Assembly: GCF_003626535.1 (NCBI RefSeq)
Contig: NZ_RBAL01000003.1
Location: 248,001-312,000, forward strand
Length of the DNA stretch: 64,000 nt
From: Streptomyces hoynatensis
GTDB lineage: Bacteria; Actinomycetota; Actinomycetes; Streptomycetales; Streptomycetaceae
Direction: 5' to 3'
The notes beneath the pieces were generated by a model. That model was not told the origin of the DNA. It was given only the letters and a program-made list of their open reading frames with translations, and made no database searches. The translations under genes and the position numbers were made by a program. Below, one piece after another: positions 43,934 through 51,856 of this stretch; position 1 is the stretch's first letter, and each line of letters begins with the position of its first letter.

Positions 43934-44674
43934 GTGAACGCACCAGAGGACTACTTCGGCGAGCCTGTCGCGGAGCACTATGACGAGTCGTCGGCCGACA
44001 TGTTCGAGCCGGAACTGCTGGACGCGACGGCCGGCCTGCTGGCCGGGCTCGCCGGCCGGGGGCGGGCCCTCGAATTCGCCGTCGGCACCGGGCGCGTGGC
44101 CCTCCCGCTGGCGGAGCGCGGCGTCGAGGTGCACGGCATCGACCTGTCGCGCGCCATGGTGTCCCGGCTGCGGGCCAAGCCGGGCGGCGACGCGATCGGA
44201 GTGACGATCGGCGACATCGTCACGACCCGGGTCGAGGGGACGTTCTCCCTGGTCTACCTGGTCTTCAACACGATCATGAACCTGACCACGCAGGAGGCGC
44301 AGGTGGACTGCTTCCGCAACGCCGCCGCCCACCTGGCCCCCGGGGGCTGCTTCCTCGTCGAGGTCGGCGTCCCCGACCTGCGCAGGCTGCCGCCGGGGCA
44401 GAACGTCGTGCCCTTCCACGTCGGCGAGGAGACGCTGGGCTTCGACGTGTACGACACGGCCACCCAGGCGATGAGCTCCCACCACGTCCGCGTCGCCGGG
44501 GGCCGCGGCGAGTACCGCGCGATCCCCTTCCGCTACGTGTGGCCCGCCGAACTCGACCTGATGGCCAGGATCGCCGGGCTCAGGCTGCGGGACCGGTGGG
44601 AGGGCTGGTCCCGGCAGCCCTTCACCGCGGAGAGCCGCCACCACGTCTCCGTCTGGGAGAAGCCCGCGGAGTGA
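43934..44674 (+). CDS. Class I SAM-dependent methyltransferase
   Basis: 246 residues. Motif I is ALEFAVGTGRVALPLAERG, followed by VHGIDLSRAMV (motif II acidic residue) and a motif IV equivalent FSLVYLVFNTIMNL; the segment YDESSADMF near the N-terminus is common in this Methyltransf_25 group. A small-molecule methyl transferase is likely. GTG 43934 lies eight bases after TAGCCT, with no ribosome site. It is convergent with the antiporter gene, leaving only eleven bases between stops. Confidence 0.9.
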   Translation: MNAPEDYFGEPVAEHYDESSADMFEPELLDATAGLLAGLAGRGRALEFAVGTGRVALPLAERGVEVHGIDLSRAMVSRLRAKPGGDAIGVTIGDIVTTRVEGTFSLVYLVFNTIMNLTTQEAQVDCFRNAAAHLAPGGCFLVEVGVPDLRRLPPGQNVVPFHVGEETLGFDVYDTATQAMSSHHVRVAGGRGEYRAIPFRYVWPAELDLMARIAGLRLRDRWEGWSRQPFTAESRHHVSVWEKPAE

Positions 44675-44685
44675 GCGGGCGGCGC

Positions 44686-46056
44686 TCAGCGTTCCGCCGG
44701 GGACGGCTCCTGCCCCAGGGCCGTCCCGCCGCCCTCCGGCGTGCCGCCCAGGTCGAGGACGCGCCGCTCGCGCAGGCTCTCCTCGGCGGTGTGCTCGACC
44801 CGGCGCATGGCCAGCCGCAGCATCGGCGGGGCCATCACCGAGGTGATCACCGCCACCAGGATGACGATGCTGTACATCTCGACGGTCAGCAGGCCCAGGC
44901 GCACGCCGATCATCGCGATGATGACCTCGATGACCCCTCTGGAGTTCATCCCGGCGCCCAGCGCGAGCGCCTCCCACCGGTTCACCCTGCCGATCAGGGC
45001 GCCGAGGAACGCGCCGGCGAACTTGCCGACGATGGCGACCACGACCACCGCGAGGGCCCAGCCGGCGATCACCGGGTCGTCGAGCGCGGTGAGGTCCATC
45101 CGCAGTCCCGCCGTCGCGAAGAAGAGCGGGGCGAGCACCGTGACGACGGTGGTGTTCAGCGGCTCCAGCGGGCGGATGTCGATGCCCTTTCCGGTGCCGA
45201 TGAGCACCCCGCACAGGAAGGCGCCGAACACCGCCTCCAATTCCAGGGCCTGTGTGCCGGCCGCGGAGAGGACGATCAGCCCGACCGCGGCCACCACGGG
45301 CATGCCGCGGACGCCGGAGGAAATGGCCGCGCGCATCACCCGGTTCACCGCGAGACGGCCCACCGTCACCATGACCAGAAGGACCAGCGCGAGATGCCCG
45401 AGCGAGGTGAGAACATCGCCGCCGGTGAGGCCGTTCGCCGTCGTCATCGCGGACACCAGGGAGACGAGAACCCAGCCGACGGCGTCGTCGATGGTTCCCG
45501 CGACGAGAATCATCTGGCCGATGTTGCGGTGTATCAGGCGCATGTCCATGAGCGTCTTGGCGATGACCGGAATGGCGCTCACGCACATGGCGACGCCCAC
45601 GAAGCAGGCGAACACGGTCGGGTCGGAGCCGTCCTCCCGCAGCCGCGCGGGCATCGCCAGGCCGAGCCAGATGCCGAGCCCGAGCGGCAGCAGCAGGCCG
45701 GTGAGGCTGACCACGGCCGCGTGGGAGCCCTTCCTGCGCACCAGGCCCATGTCGATGTGCATGCCGGTGAAGCCGACGAGCAGGATGACGCCGACCTGCC
45801 CGAGCGCGTCGAGCAGGTGCATCTGCCCGGCCTCCTGCGGGAACAGCCAGCCGGTCACCGAGGGCAGCAGATGCGACAGCAGCGAGGGGCCGAGGAGCAC
45901 GCCGGCGGACAGTTCGCCGACGATCGCGGGAAGGTGCAGCCGCTGGGCCAGCCGCCCGAGCAGAATCGCCGCCACGAGCAGCACGCTCACCTGGAGCAGG
46001 AGGACGAGAAGTTGGTGCTGGGGAATCGGAGCGGCCACGGATTCGGCGAGAATCAC
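44686..46056 (-). CDS. Cation:proton antiporter (CPA2/KefB type)
   Basis: 456 residues with about 13 predicted spans. Landmarks are LPAIVGELSAGVLLGPSLL, VGFTGMHIDM, the transport pair TIDDAVGW (Asp-Asp) in span 5-6 and LGAGMNSRGVIEVI near the end. The C-terminal tail is short and cytoplasmic, with no TrkA/RCK domain. Exchanges Na+ or K+ for H+. GTG 46056 is preferred, with GAAAGGGG six bases before it; an ATG 12 codons upstream lacks a site. Similar antiporters occur in ionophore clusters, but no such cluster is adjacent. Confidence 0.9.
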   Translation of the reverse strand: MILAESVAAPIPQHQLLVLLLQVSVLLVAAILLGRLAQRLHLPAIVGELSAGVLLGPSLLSHLLPSVTGWLFPQEAGQMHLLDALGQVGVILLVGFTGMHIDMGLVRRKGSHAAVVSLTGLLLPLGLGIWLGLAMPARLREDGSDPTVFACFVGVAMCVSAIPVIAKTLMDMRLIHRNIGQMILVAGTIDDAVGWVLVSLVSAMTTANGLTGGDVLTSLGHLALVLLVMVTVGRLAVNRVMRAAISSGVRGMPVVAAVGLIVLSAAGTQALELEAVFGAFLCGVLIGTGKGIDIRPLEPLNTTVVTVLAPLFFATAGLRMDLTALDDPVIAGWALAVVVVAIVGKFAGAFLGALIGRVNRWEALALGAGMNSRGVIEVIIAMIGVRLGLLTVEMYSIVILVAVITSVMAPPMLRLAMRRVEHTAEESLRERRVLDLGGTPEGGGTALGQEPSPAER

Positions 46057-46442
46057 CGCAGCCCCTTTCTCTGACGAGGCGCCCGGGTGCATTCACCGCG
46101 GGCCCACAGGGAGGCATATGCCGTCCGCTCGTGAGAGCGGAAATTTCTTTTTCCGGCCGGCCGGAGCTGCCGTTCGATGAAACGCCGGCGCCGCGCGGTT
46201 CCTCGAAGGCCAAAAATCCACCGGGTGCACGGGAATTATGGCGTCGATGTACCGGGAGAACATCCGACGGAATGGGGAATTCCCCGCGCGCGCCGCTCGC
46301 CGAAGCGCGCCTTTCCGGCGTATGCAGCCACCGTCAACGGCCCGCGGGGACATCCCACGGGCGCCGTAGTCCCCGGCCGCCCGACTCCGGCCCCACCCGG
46401 GCCGCCCACCCACGGCGGCCCCCCGGCGGCGGCCCGTTGTCC
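46057..46442. other. Intergenic region, AT-richer than average
   Basis: Bases 46130-46290 contain A/T-rich strings (AAATTTCTTTTT, GCCAAAAATCC, GGGAATTATGG), rare in this window. On the minus strand CATAAT near 46241 could be a -10 of the antiporter gene. No gene is supported; short frames here have no family resemblance. Confidence 0.45.
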
Positions 46443-47147
46443 TCAGCCGAAGTCGACGTCGCTGCACAGCCAGTGGCTGCGCTCCTGGCCCGTCAGCGCG
46501 AACTGGGTGACGACGACGTGGTGGCCGCTGCGGCCGGGCGCGCTGACCACGACCTCGTAGGTGCCGCCGGGCAGGTGCGGCTCGGGCGAGGGGGCGCCCC
46601 AGTCCGGCTCGAAGGAGCCCTCGGTGCGTTCGAGTACCAGGTCGTCCCAGGTCAGGGGCTGGGTCGTGGGGTCGAATCCCGGCTCGGTGACCCAGATCCA
46701 GATGAGGTCGGCGCCGTCCCTGAGCAGGTCGTGCACGCGCACCGAGAAGTTGCCGTTGGGGTCGGCGATCGGGGTCGTCCGCCAGGGGCCCGGCAGGTCC
46801 AGGGAGTCGTACCGCCCGCCTGCCGCCTGCCCGGCGCTGCAGAGGTGGCCGTCCGGGGGCGGCGTGGGCCCGTCGCGGTAGACGCCGTCCCACTGCCACA
46901 CGGCCTGCGGGTCGTCCTGGAAGACCTGCAGGCACATCGGGTCCTCGGCGGCCATGGCGGGGTTCTGCCAGTCGTCGGCCCAGCGCAGCCAGCAGCCGTA
47001 GTTGCGGGTGGCCGGGTCGATCGTCGTGCCGAGCGCCTGTGCCGGGGTGGCCCACGGCACGGCGCAACAGGCCGCCGCGCAGGCCGCGATCGCGGCCCGC
47101 GCCGCCCGGCGCCTGCCCCTTGATCCGGTTGATCCGGTGGTGGTCAT
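46443..47147 (-). CDS. AA10 LPMO-like secreted protein lacking the copper ligands
   Basis: 234 residues: 38-residue signal peptide ending TPAQA, then an AA10 (chitin-binding) fold with DPATRNYGCW, LCSAG, VTEPGFDPTTQPL and the terminal LCSDV. In relatives the mature protein begins with the His of AHGTIVDPATRNYGCW; here residue 39 is Leu (codon CTC, 47031-47033). The second ligand His, in RHGADYFRVYVTE, is Asp144 (RDGAD). The axial Phe/Tyr before LCSDV is shifted to Trp226. All three copper-site positions are therefore changed and oxidative activity is not expected; it may bind polysaccharide or have another role. AAGGGGG precedes ATG 47147. Confidence 0.85.
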   Translation of the reverse strand: MTTTGSTGSRGRRRAARAAIAACAAACCAVPWATPAQALGTTIDPATRNYGCWLRWADDWQNPAMAAEDPMCLQVFQDDPQAVWQWDGVYRDGPTPPPDGHLCSAGQAAGGRYDSLDLPGPWRTTPIADPNGNFSVRVHDLLRDGADLIWIWVTEPGFDPTTQPLTWDDLVLERTEGSFEPDWGAPSPEPHLPGGTYEVVVSAPGRSGHHVVVTQFALTGQERSHWLCSDVDFG

Positions 47148-47583
47148 CCGCGCCCCCTTCGCAAGGCCCCCGCGCGCGACGGGGGCTGCGGGGCCCGCCG
47201 CCGCGCCGCTCGCGCACGGTCCGCCCCTTGGCGCCGCAGTCTCCCGCCGTCCCCCGCCCCCGCCTAGGGAGCCTTCACGCCAATCGCCCGCCCCGGAACC
47301 CGCGGCGCGTCCACGCCTCCCCGGTCCGCATCTCCGAGCGGCACGCGGCCACCGGGGCGCAGCGCCGACGGCAGGTCCACCCCTCCGTGCCCGGGCCGCA
47401 CGAGGCCGGCACGCTCGTGTCCTTCCTGCTCGGGACCAAGGCCCCGCACGGCGGGGCGGGACGGGCCACGGCGGGGCCGGAAGGCCGCGGGGGCAACGGG
47501 CGTTCGCCGGGGGCACGCCCGCGGCCCGGCCCGCTCGCTCCCCGCGCTGTCCCCGGCCCCCCGGGGCCCGATACCGTGCTCCC
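47148..47583. other. Intergenic region, nothing recognised
   Basis: About 435 bases between the divergent LPMO-like and membrane-protein genes. Apart from the -10-like TACCGT at 47572-47577 next to the latter, I see no promoter, repeat or gene with support. Open frames on both strands look like random high-GC frames. Confidence 0.45.
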
Positions 47584-48243
47584 GTGGGGAACTCACGGCC
47601 GAGGCGGGCCGCGCGGCCGGCCGAGCCCGGGCCCGTGCGGGGAAGCCACCACGAGCGGCGCGCGGCGCCGGGCCCCTCGCGGGCGCCCTGGGTCGTGCTC
47701 GCCCTGCTGCTCCTCGTCCTGGCCGGGGCGATCGGCGCCCTCCTGGTGCGCGTCCTCGGGCTCTTCGAGGAGCCGGGGCCGCCGCGGAGCCTGCGGGACC
47801 TCGCCGTGGTCTGCCGGGAGGGCCGGGCGCACGAGCAGGCGGCTCCCTACCGGGGCGGTGCCCCGCACCCCGCGGTGGTCTTCGGCGAAGGCCCCTCCTC
47901 CTGGCTGACGACGGCGGGGGAGGGCCGCGGGGAACCGGCCCCGGAGGAGATCCAGGTGGTCGCGTGCAGCAGCCGTGTCGGGCGGCTGTCCGAGGAGCCC
48001 GCCATGGCCTGCCCCTACCTGTCAGGCCACGCCGTGCACTACTTCGCGGCCCGCTACCGGGTCGAGGTCTACGAAGCGCGCACCCGCCGCCGGCTCGGCG
48101 ACTTCACCCTGGACGCCACACAGCCGCACCCGTGCCCGGTCAGCGAGGTCTTCGCCGAGGACGAGCCCCTCACCGAGCGCGAGTTCCACCCGGAGGACGA
48201 GGCGTACCTCGCCGGCCTCGCCCCCTTCGTCGCCGGCCGCTGA
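47584..48243 (+). CDS. Membrane-anchored hypothetical protein
   Basis: 219 residues: a basic cytoplasmic N-terminus of about 35 residues, one membrane span (WVVLALLLLVLAGAIGALLVRVLGLF) and an outside domain of about 150 residues with two Cys pairs (VVCREG, VVACSSRV, MACPYLSG, PHPCPV) that may form disulfides. FAARYRVEVYEARTRRRLGDFTLDA is the most regular part. No family recognised. GTG 47584 sits six bases after TACCGT without a ribosome site. Confidence 0.72.
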   Translation: MGNSRPRRAARPAEPGPVRGSHHERRAAPGPSRAPWVVLALLLLVLAGAIGALLVRVLGLFEEPGPPRSLRDLAVVCREGRAHEQAAPYRGGAPHPAVVFGEGPSSWLTTAGEGRGEPAPEEIQVVACSSRVGRLSEEPAMACPYLSGHAVHYFAARYRVEVYEARTRRRLGDFTLDATQPHPCPVSEVFAEDEPLTEREFHPEDEAYLAGLAPFVAGR

Positions 48244-48376
48244 GACCGCAGGGCCCGGCCCTCGCCCCGCCTCGGCCCGCCCCCGCGAGCCGGCCTCCGC
48301 GGGCCGGCGGCCCCGCGGGCGGAGGGGCCCCGCGGGCGGACGGGCGCCGCGCAACCGCCGCCCGCCGCGGCCGGGT

Positions 48377-49447
48377 TCACCGCGGGCCGTGGGGGAGCGG
48401 CCCCCGCCCGCCGCGCCCCTCGGCGGCCGGCCGCCGCCGGACCGGCGCCTCCGCGGTGCCGCCGGGAGCGGCCGGCGGCGCGGGGCGCGTCCCGGCGGCG
48501 GGGCGGAAGGCGTCGCGGTACGCGCTGGGCGGGACGCCGACGTGCGCCTTGAACAGCGCGCGGAAGTTGGCCGGCGTGCCCAGCCCGCAGCGCCGCGCCA
48601 CGGCCTCCACCGTGAGGGGCGTCGACTCCAGCAGCTCCCGCGCCTGACTGAGCCTGGCCGCAAGCAGCCACCGCATCGGCGGCTGCCCCGTCTCCGCGTG
48701 GAAGCGGCGGATGAGGGTCCGCCGGGAGACGCCGGCCCGCCGTGCCAACTCGTCCACGGTCAGCGGCCGGTGCAGGTTCCCCAGCGCCCACTCGTACAGC
48801 TCCTTCAGCCCGCCGGACCGCCCGGTCCGCACGGGCAGGTCGATGTACTGGGCCTGGCCCCCGCTGCGGTGCGGGGCGGTCACCAGCAGCCGCGCCCGCT
48901 GGTTGGCCATGCGGTCCCCGTGGTCGCGGCGGATCAGGTGCAGGCACAGGTCGAGACCCGCGGCGACCCCGGCCGAGGTCAGGACGGTGCCCTCGTCCAC
49001 GTACAGCACCCTCGGCTGCACCCTGACCCGCGGATGGCGGGCCGCCAGGTCGGCCGCGTACAGCCAGTGCGTGGTGGCGCGCCGCCCGTCGAGCAGCCCG
49101 GCGGCGGCCAGGGCGAACGCGCCGGTGCAGATGGACACCATGCGCGCGCCGCGGGCCGCCGCGCGGGCCAGCGCCTCACAGACCGCGGCGGAGGGCGTCG
49201 CCGGCTCGGCCTGCCCTGGGACGATGACGGTGTTGGCGGCGTCGAGACGGTCGAGACCGTGCTCGACGTGCAGGGCCGGGCCGCCGTGCACCGGGACCGG
49301 GCCCGGGCGCTCCGCGCACACCGCCAGGCGGTAGGGGCCGTCGGCCCAGCTGCCGAAGACCTGCAGCGGGATTCCGAGGTCGAGCGCGAGAACGCCGGGC
49401 AGGACCAGCACGACGACGTGGTGCGCGCCTGAGGGCTGACCAGGCAT
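48377..49447 (-). CDS. GlxA-like AraC family transcriptional regulator
   Basis: 356 residues. The N-terminal DJ-1/PfpI-type domain (about 10-190) opens VVVLVLPGVLALDLGIPLQVF and contains ISICTGAF-like VSICTGAFALAAAGLL with the nucleophile-elbow Cys. The C-terminal AraC domain has two helix-turn-helices (VDELARRAGVSRRTLIRRFHAETG and VEAVARRCGLGTPANFRALFKAHVG). Such regulators respond to small molecules or reactive species. ATG 49447 is six bases after TAGGAT: leaderless. Divergent from the HD-domain gene, 71 bases apart. Confidence 0.92.
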   Translation of the reverse strand: MPGQPSGAHHVVVLVLPGVLALDLGIPLQVFGSWADGPYRLAVCAERPGPVPVHGGPALHVEHGLDRLDAANTVIVPGQAEPATPSAAVCEALARAAARGARMVSICTGAFALAAAGLLDGRRATTHWLYAADLAARHPRVRVQPRVLYVDEGTVLTSAGVAAGLDLCLHLIRRDHGDRMANQRARLLVTAPHRSGGQAQYIDLPVRTGRSGGLKELYEWALGNLHRPLTVDELARRAGVSRRTLIRRFHAETGQPPMRWLLAARLSQARELLESTPLTVEAVARRCGLGTPANFRALFKAHVGVPPSAYRDAFRPAAGTRPAPPAAPGGTAEAPVRRRPAAEGRGGRGPLPHGPR

Positions 49448-49518
49448 GGCACGATCCTAACGGGAGCTGGCACCCGTGCCGCTGACGGCTCCCGCGGCGG
49501 CCTGCCTACGGTCGCACC

Positions 49519-50166
49519 ATGAACGTTTCCCCCTTGGTTCCTGAGCTGCCCGACACCCCGGTGGCCCGCCGCGCCGTCGAGCACGCCCGGGCGCACGAGA
49601 GCGAGCCCGTCGCGAACCACAGCATCCGCAGCTACGTGTTCGCCACCCTGCTCGCCGCGCAGGAGGGGCTGGCGGCCGGCGCCGACTTCGACGAGGAACT
49701 CCTGTTCTTCGCCTGCGTCCTGCACGACCTGGGCACCTCGCCCTCGGCCCCGGGCAAGGAGCGCTTCGAGGTCGAAGGCGCCGACATGGCCGCCGAGTTC
49801 CTCACCGGGCACGGCTACGGGAGCCGGGAGACGGACGCGGTCTGGGAGGCGATCGCGCTGCACGCCTCGCCCGGCATCGCCCTGCGCCGGGGAGTGCTGG
49901 CCTACCTCACCCGCAAGGGGGTGGGCGCCGACTTCGGCATCGGGGCCGAGCTCGTGAGCGAGGAGCAGGGCGAGGTCCTCCACGCGCGCTACCCGAGGCT
50001 GAACATGGCCACCGCCCTGGTCGACGACATCGTCCGGCAGGCCGCGCGCTCCCCCGAGGCCGCCGCCCGCTTCACCATCGCGGGCGAACTCGCCCGGGAG
50101 CGGGGTGAGTCGGACGGCCCCACGAGCCTGGAACTCGCGGCCAGGGCCGGTCGCTGGGGCGCCTGA
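49519..50166 (+). CDS. HD domain-containing protein
   Basis: 215 residues. HD-type phosphohydrolase or lyase fold: NHSIRSYVF (first His), FFACVLHDLGTS (HD motif), GADMAAEFL and AIALHASPGI (later His). Close to the cyanamide hydratase/HD group of Streptomyces. The ATG is six bases after TACGGT. The divergent GlxA-type regulator may control it. Substrate unknown. Confidence 0.88.
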   Translation: MNVSPLVPELPDTPVARRAVEHARAHESEPVANHSIRSYVFATLLAAQEGLAAGADFDEELLFFACVLHDLGTSPSAPGKERFEVEGADMAAEFLTGHGYGSRETDAVWEAIALHASPGIALRRGVLAYLTRKGVGADFGIGAELVSEEQGEVLHARYPRLNMATALVDDIVRQAARSPEAAARFTIAGELARERGESDGPTSLELAARAGRWGA

Positions 50167-50239
50167 ACGCGGGAGCGCGCCGCCTCCTCGCCCCAGGGGT
50201 CCGGCGCGCGAGGGGACCGCGCCCCGCGCCCCGGCGTGC

Positions 50240-51004
50240 TCAGGCCCTGAGCCCGAGGTGGACGCCGCCGCTGGCGTCGAGGACCTGCCCGGTGATCCAG
50301 CGGCCGTCCCCCGAGGCGAGGAAGGCGACCGCGTCCGCGACGTCCTCCGCCCGGCCGAGGCGGCCGAGGGCGGTCTGCCCGGCGATGAACTCCTCCAGGC
50401 CGGGCGCCTCGAAGACCTGCGCGTTGTCCGCGGTCCTGGTGGCGCCGGGGGCCACGGCGTTGACGGTGATGCCGCGGCCGCCCAGGGCACTGGCCAGGGT
50501 CAGGGTCATCGTCTCCAGGGCACCCTTGCTCATCGCGTACGAGGTCTGGCCGGGGTTGGCGACCCGGGTGGCGACCGAGGACAGGGTGATGATCCGGCCA
50601 CCGTCCCGCAGCAGCGGGAGCGCCCGCTGGATCAGGAAGTAGGGGGCCCTGACGTTCACCGCGAAGAGCCGGTCGAAGCGCTCGGGGGTGTCCGTCTCGA
50701 TCGGGCCCGCCGGGGCGGTCGCGGCATTGTTGACGAGGATGTCCAGCGGCCGCCCGGCCAGTCCGCGCTCCAGGCCGGCGAACAGGGTCTCCACGTCCCC
50801 CTCCACTCCCAGCTCGGCCCGGACGGCGAAGGCGCGCCCGCCGGACCTCTCGATGCCGGCCACCGTTTCGTGCGCCGCGGCCTCACTGCTGCCGTAGTGC
50901 ACGGCGACGAGCGCGCCCTCGGCGGCGAGGCGCCTGGCGATGGCCCGCCCGATTCCGCGCGAGGCCCCGGTCACCAGCGCCGTCCTGCCCGCAAGTCCGC
51001 CCAT
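50240..51004 (-). CDS. SDR family oxidoreductase (FabG-like)
   Basis: 254 residues with full classical SDR motifs: TGASRGIG, NNAATAP, LSSVATRVA (Ser), YAMSK (Tyr, Lys), VAPGATRT and a glycine-rich end LDASGGVHLG. The segment VAVHYGSSEAAA suggests NADP use. AAGGGGCGG precedes the ATG. It shares a control region with the divergent tetR, whose palindrome (51036-51052) covers the promoter, so its expression is probably TetR-controlled. Confidence 0.92.
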   Translation of the reverse strand: MGGLAGRTALVTGASRGIGRAIARRLAAEGALVAVHYGSSEAAAHETVAGIERSGGRAFAVRAELGVEGDVETLFAGLERGLAGRPLDILVNNAATAPAGPIETDTPERFDRLFAVNVRAPYFLIQRALPLLRDGGRIITLSSVATRVANPGQTSYAMSKGALETMTLTLASALGGRGITVNAVAPGATRTADNAQVFEAPGLEEFIAGQTALGRLGRAEDVADAVAFLASGDGRWITGQVLDASGGVHLGLRA

Positions 51005-51035
51005 GTTCCGCCCCTTGATGTGAGTGTCCCTCAAA

Positions 51036-51063
51036 CTGTTAGTGACTAACAGGACGATACCGT
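51036..51063. promoter_or_regulatory. TetR operator and tetR -10
   Basis: CTGTTAG-TGA-CTAACAG (51036-51052), perfect arms, followed by TACCGT (51058-51063), seven bases before the tetR ATG. The palindrome lies in the spacer or -35 of the tetR promoter and about 35 bp before the SDR start. Confidence 0.8.
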
Positions 51064-51070
51064 ATCGCAC

Positions 51071-51772
51071 ATGAGTGAGGGAGGGCAGAGTCTGCGGGAA
51101 CGCCGGCGGGTGGAGACCCAGCGCATGATCCAGGCGCACGCGATGCGGCTGTTCGCCGAGCACGGCTACGACGCGACCACGGTCAACCAGATCGCGCACG
51201 CCGCGGGGGTCTCGTCGATGACCGTCTACCGGCACTTCCCGACCAAGGAAGACCTGGTGCTCCACGACGGGTACGACCCGCTCATCGCCTCCCGGGTCGC
51301 GGCCCGCCCGGCCGGGGAGCCCCTGGTGCGCCGGATCGGGCGGACCCTGGTCGAGACGACCCGCGACGTGCTCGGCCCGGCCGCGGGGGACCGGCCCTCG
51401 CCCGAGCGGGAGCTGCTGCTGGCCCGCCTGCGGCTGATGATCGACACGCCCGCGCTGCGCGCGCGGCACCTGGACAGCCAGTACGCCACCCAGCGCGCCA
51501 TCGTCGGCGCCCTGCTGGGCGAGGCGCCCGACCCCGAGGCGGAGTTCCGCGTCTGGGTCGCGGCCGGCGCCTGCCTCGCCGCGATGCACGTCGCCCTCAC
51601 GCGCTGGGCCCGGGAGGACGGGCGAGCGGACCTGCCCGGCCTGATCGCCGCGGCCCTCGGCGCCGCCTTCGGCGAGGAATTCGGCAGGGACTCCGGCGGG
51701 GAACTCGGGGAAGGCGCCGGCGGGGACGCCGCCGGCGGCTCCGGCCGGGACGCCGGCGAGGCCGCCGGCTGA
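51071..51772 (+). CDS. TetR family transcriptional regulator
   Basis: 233 residues. TetR_N domain (residues 8-58) with recognition helix VSSMTVYRHFPTKEDLV; the ligand domain includes LARLRLMIDTPALRARHLDSQ, found in the MftR-like/TetR_C_17 group. The last 40 residues are Gly/Glu/Ala repeats and probably disordered. Leaderless ATG. It should control itself and the divergent SDR through the palindrome at 51036-51052. Confidence 0.92.
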   Translation: MSEGGQSLRERRRVETQRMIQAHAMRLFAEHGYDATTVNQIAHAAGVSSMTVYRHFPTKEDLVLHDGYDPLIASRVAARPAGEPLVRRIGRTLVETTRDVLGPAAGDRPSPERELLLARLRLMIDTPALRARHLDSQYATQRAIVGALLGEAPDPEAEFRVWVAAGACLAAMHVALTRWAREDGRADLPGLIAAALGAAFGEEFGRDSGGELGEGAGGDAAGGSGRDAGEAAG

Positions 51773-51821
51773 CCACCGCCCCGGGCCGGGCGGGCCCGTC
51801 CGGTGGGCACGCGCCGCGCGG

Positions 51822-51849
51822 CCGGGTGCCTTCGGCGCGGGGCACCCGG
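51822..51849. terminator. Hairpin terminator
   Basis: CCGGGTGCC (51822-51830) and GGCACCCGG (51841-51849), ten-base loop, between the convergent tetR and ribosomal-protection genes. Likely ends both messages and marks the edge of the biosynthetic cluster. Confidence 0.65.
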
Positions 51850-51856
51850 GCCTGGC

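Noticed and set aside
46660..46690. tRNA T-loop-like GGTCGAATCCCGGC
   Set aside because: Lies inside the LPMO-like coding sequence and no cloverleaf can be built around it.
47264..47596. Minus-strand gene between the LPMO-like and membrane-protein genes
   Set aside because: No ribosome site, low-complexity translation and overlap with the promoter of the plus-strand gene.
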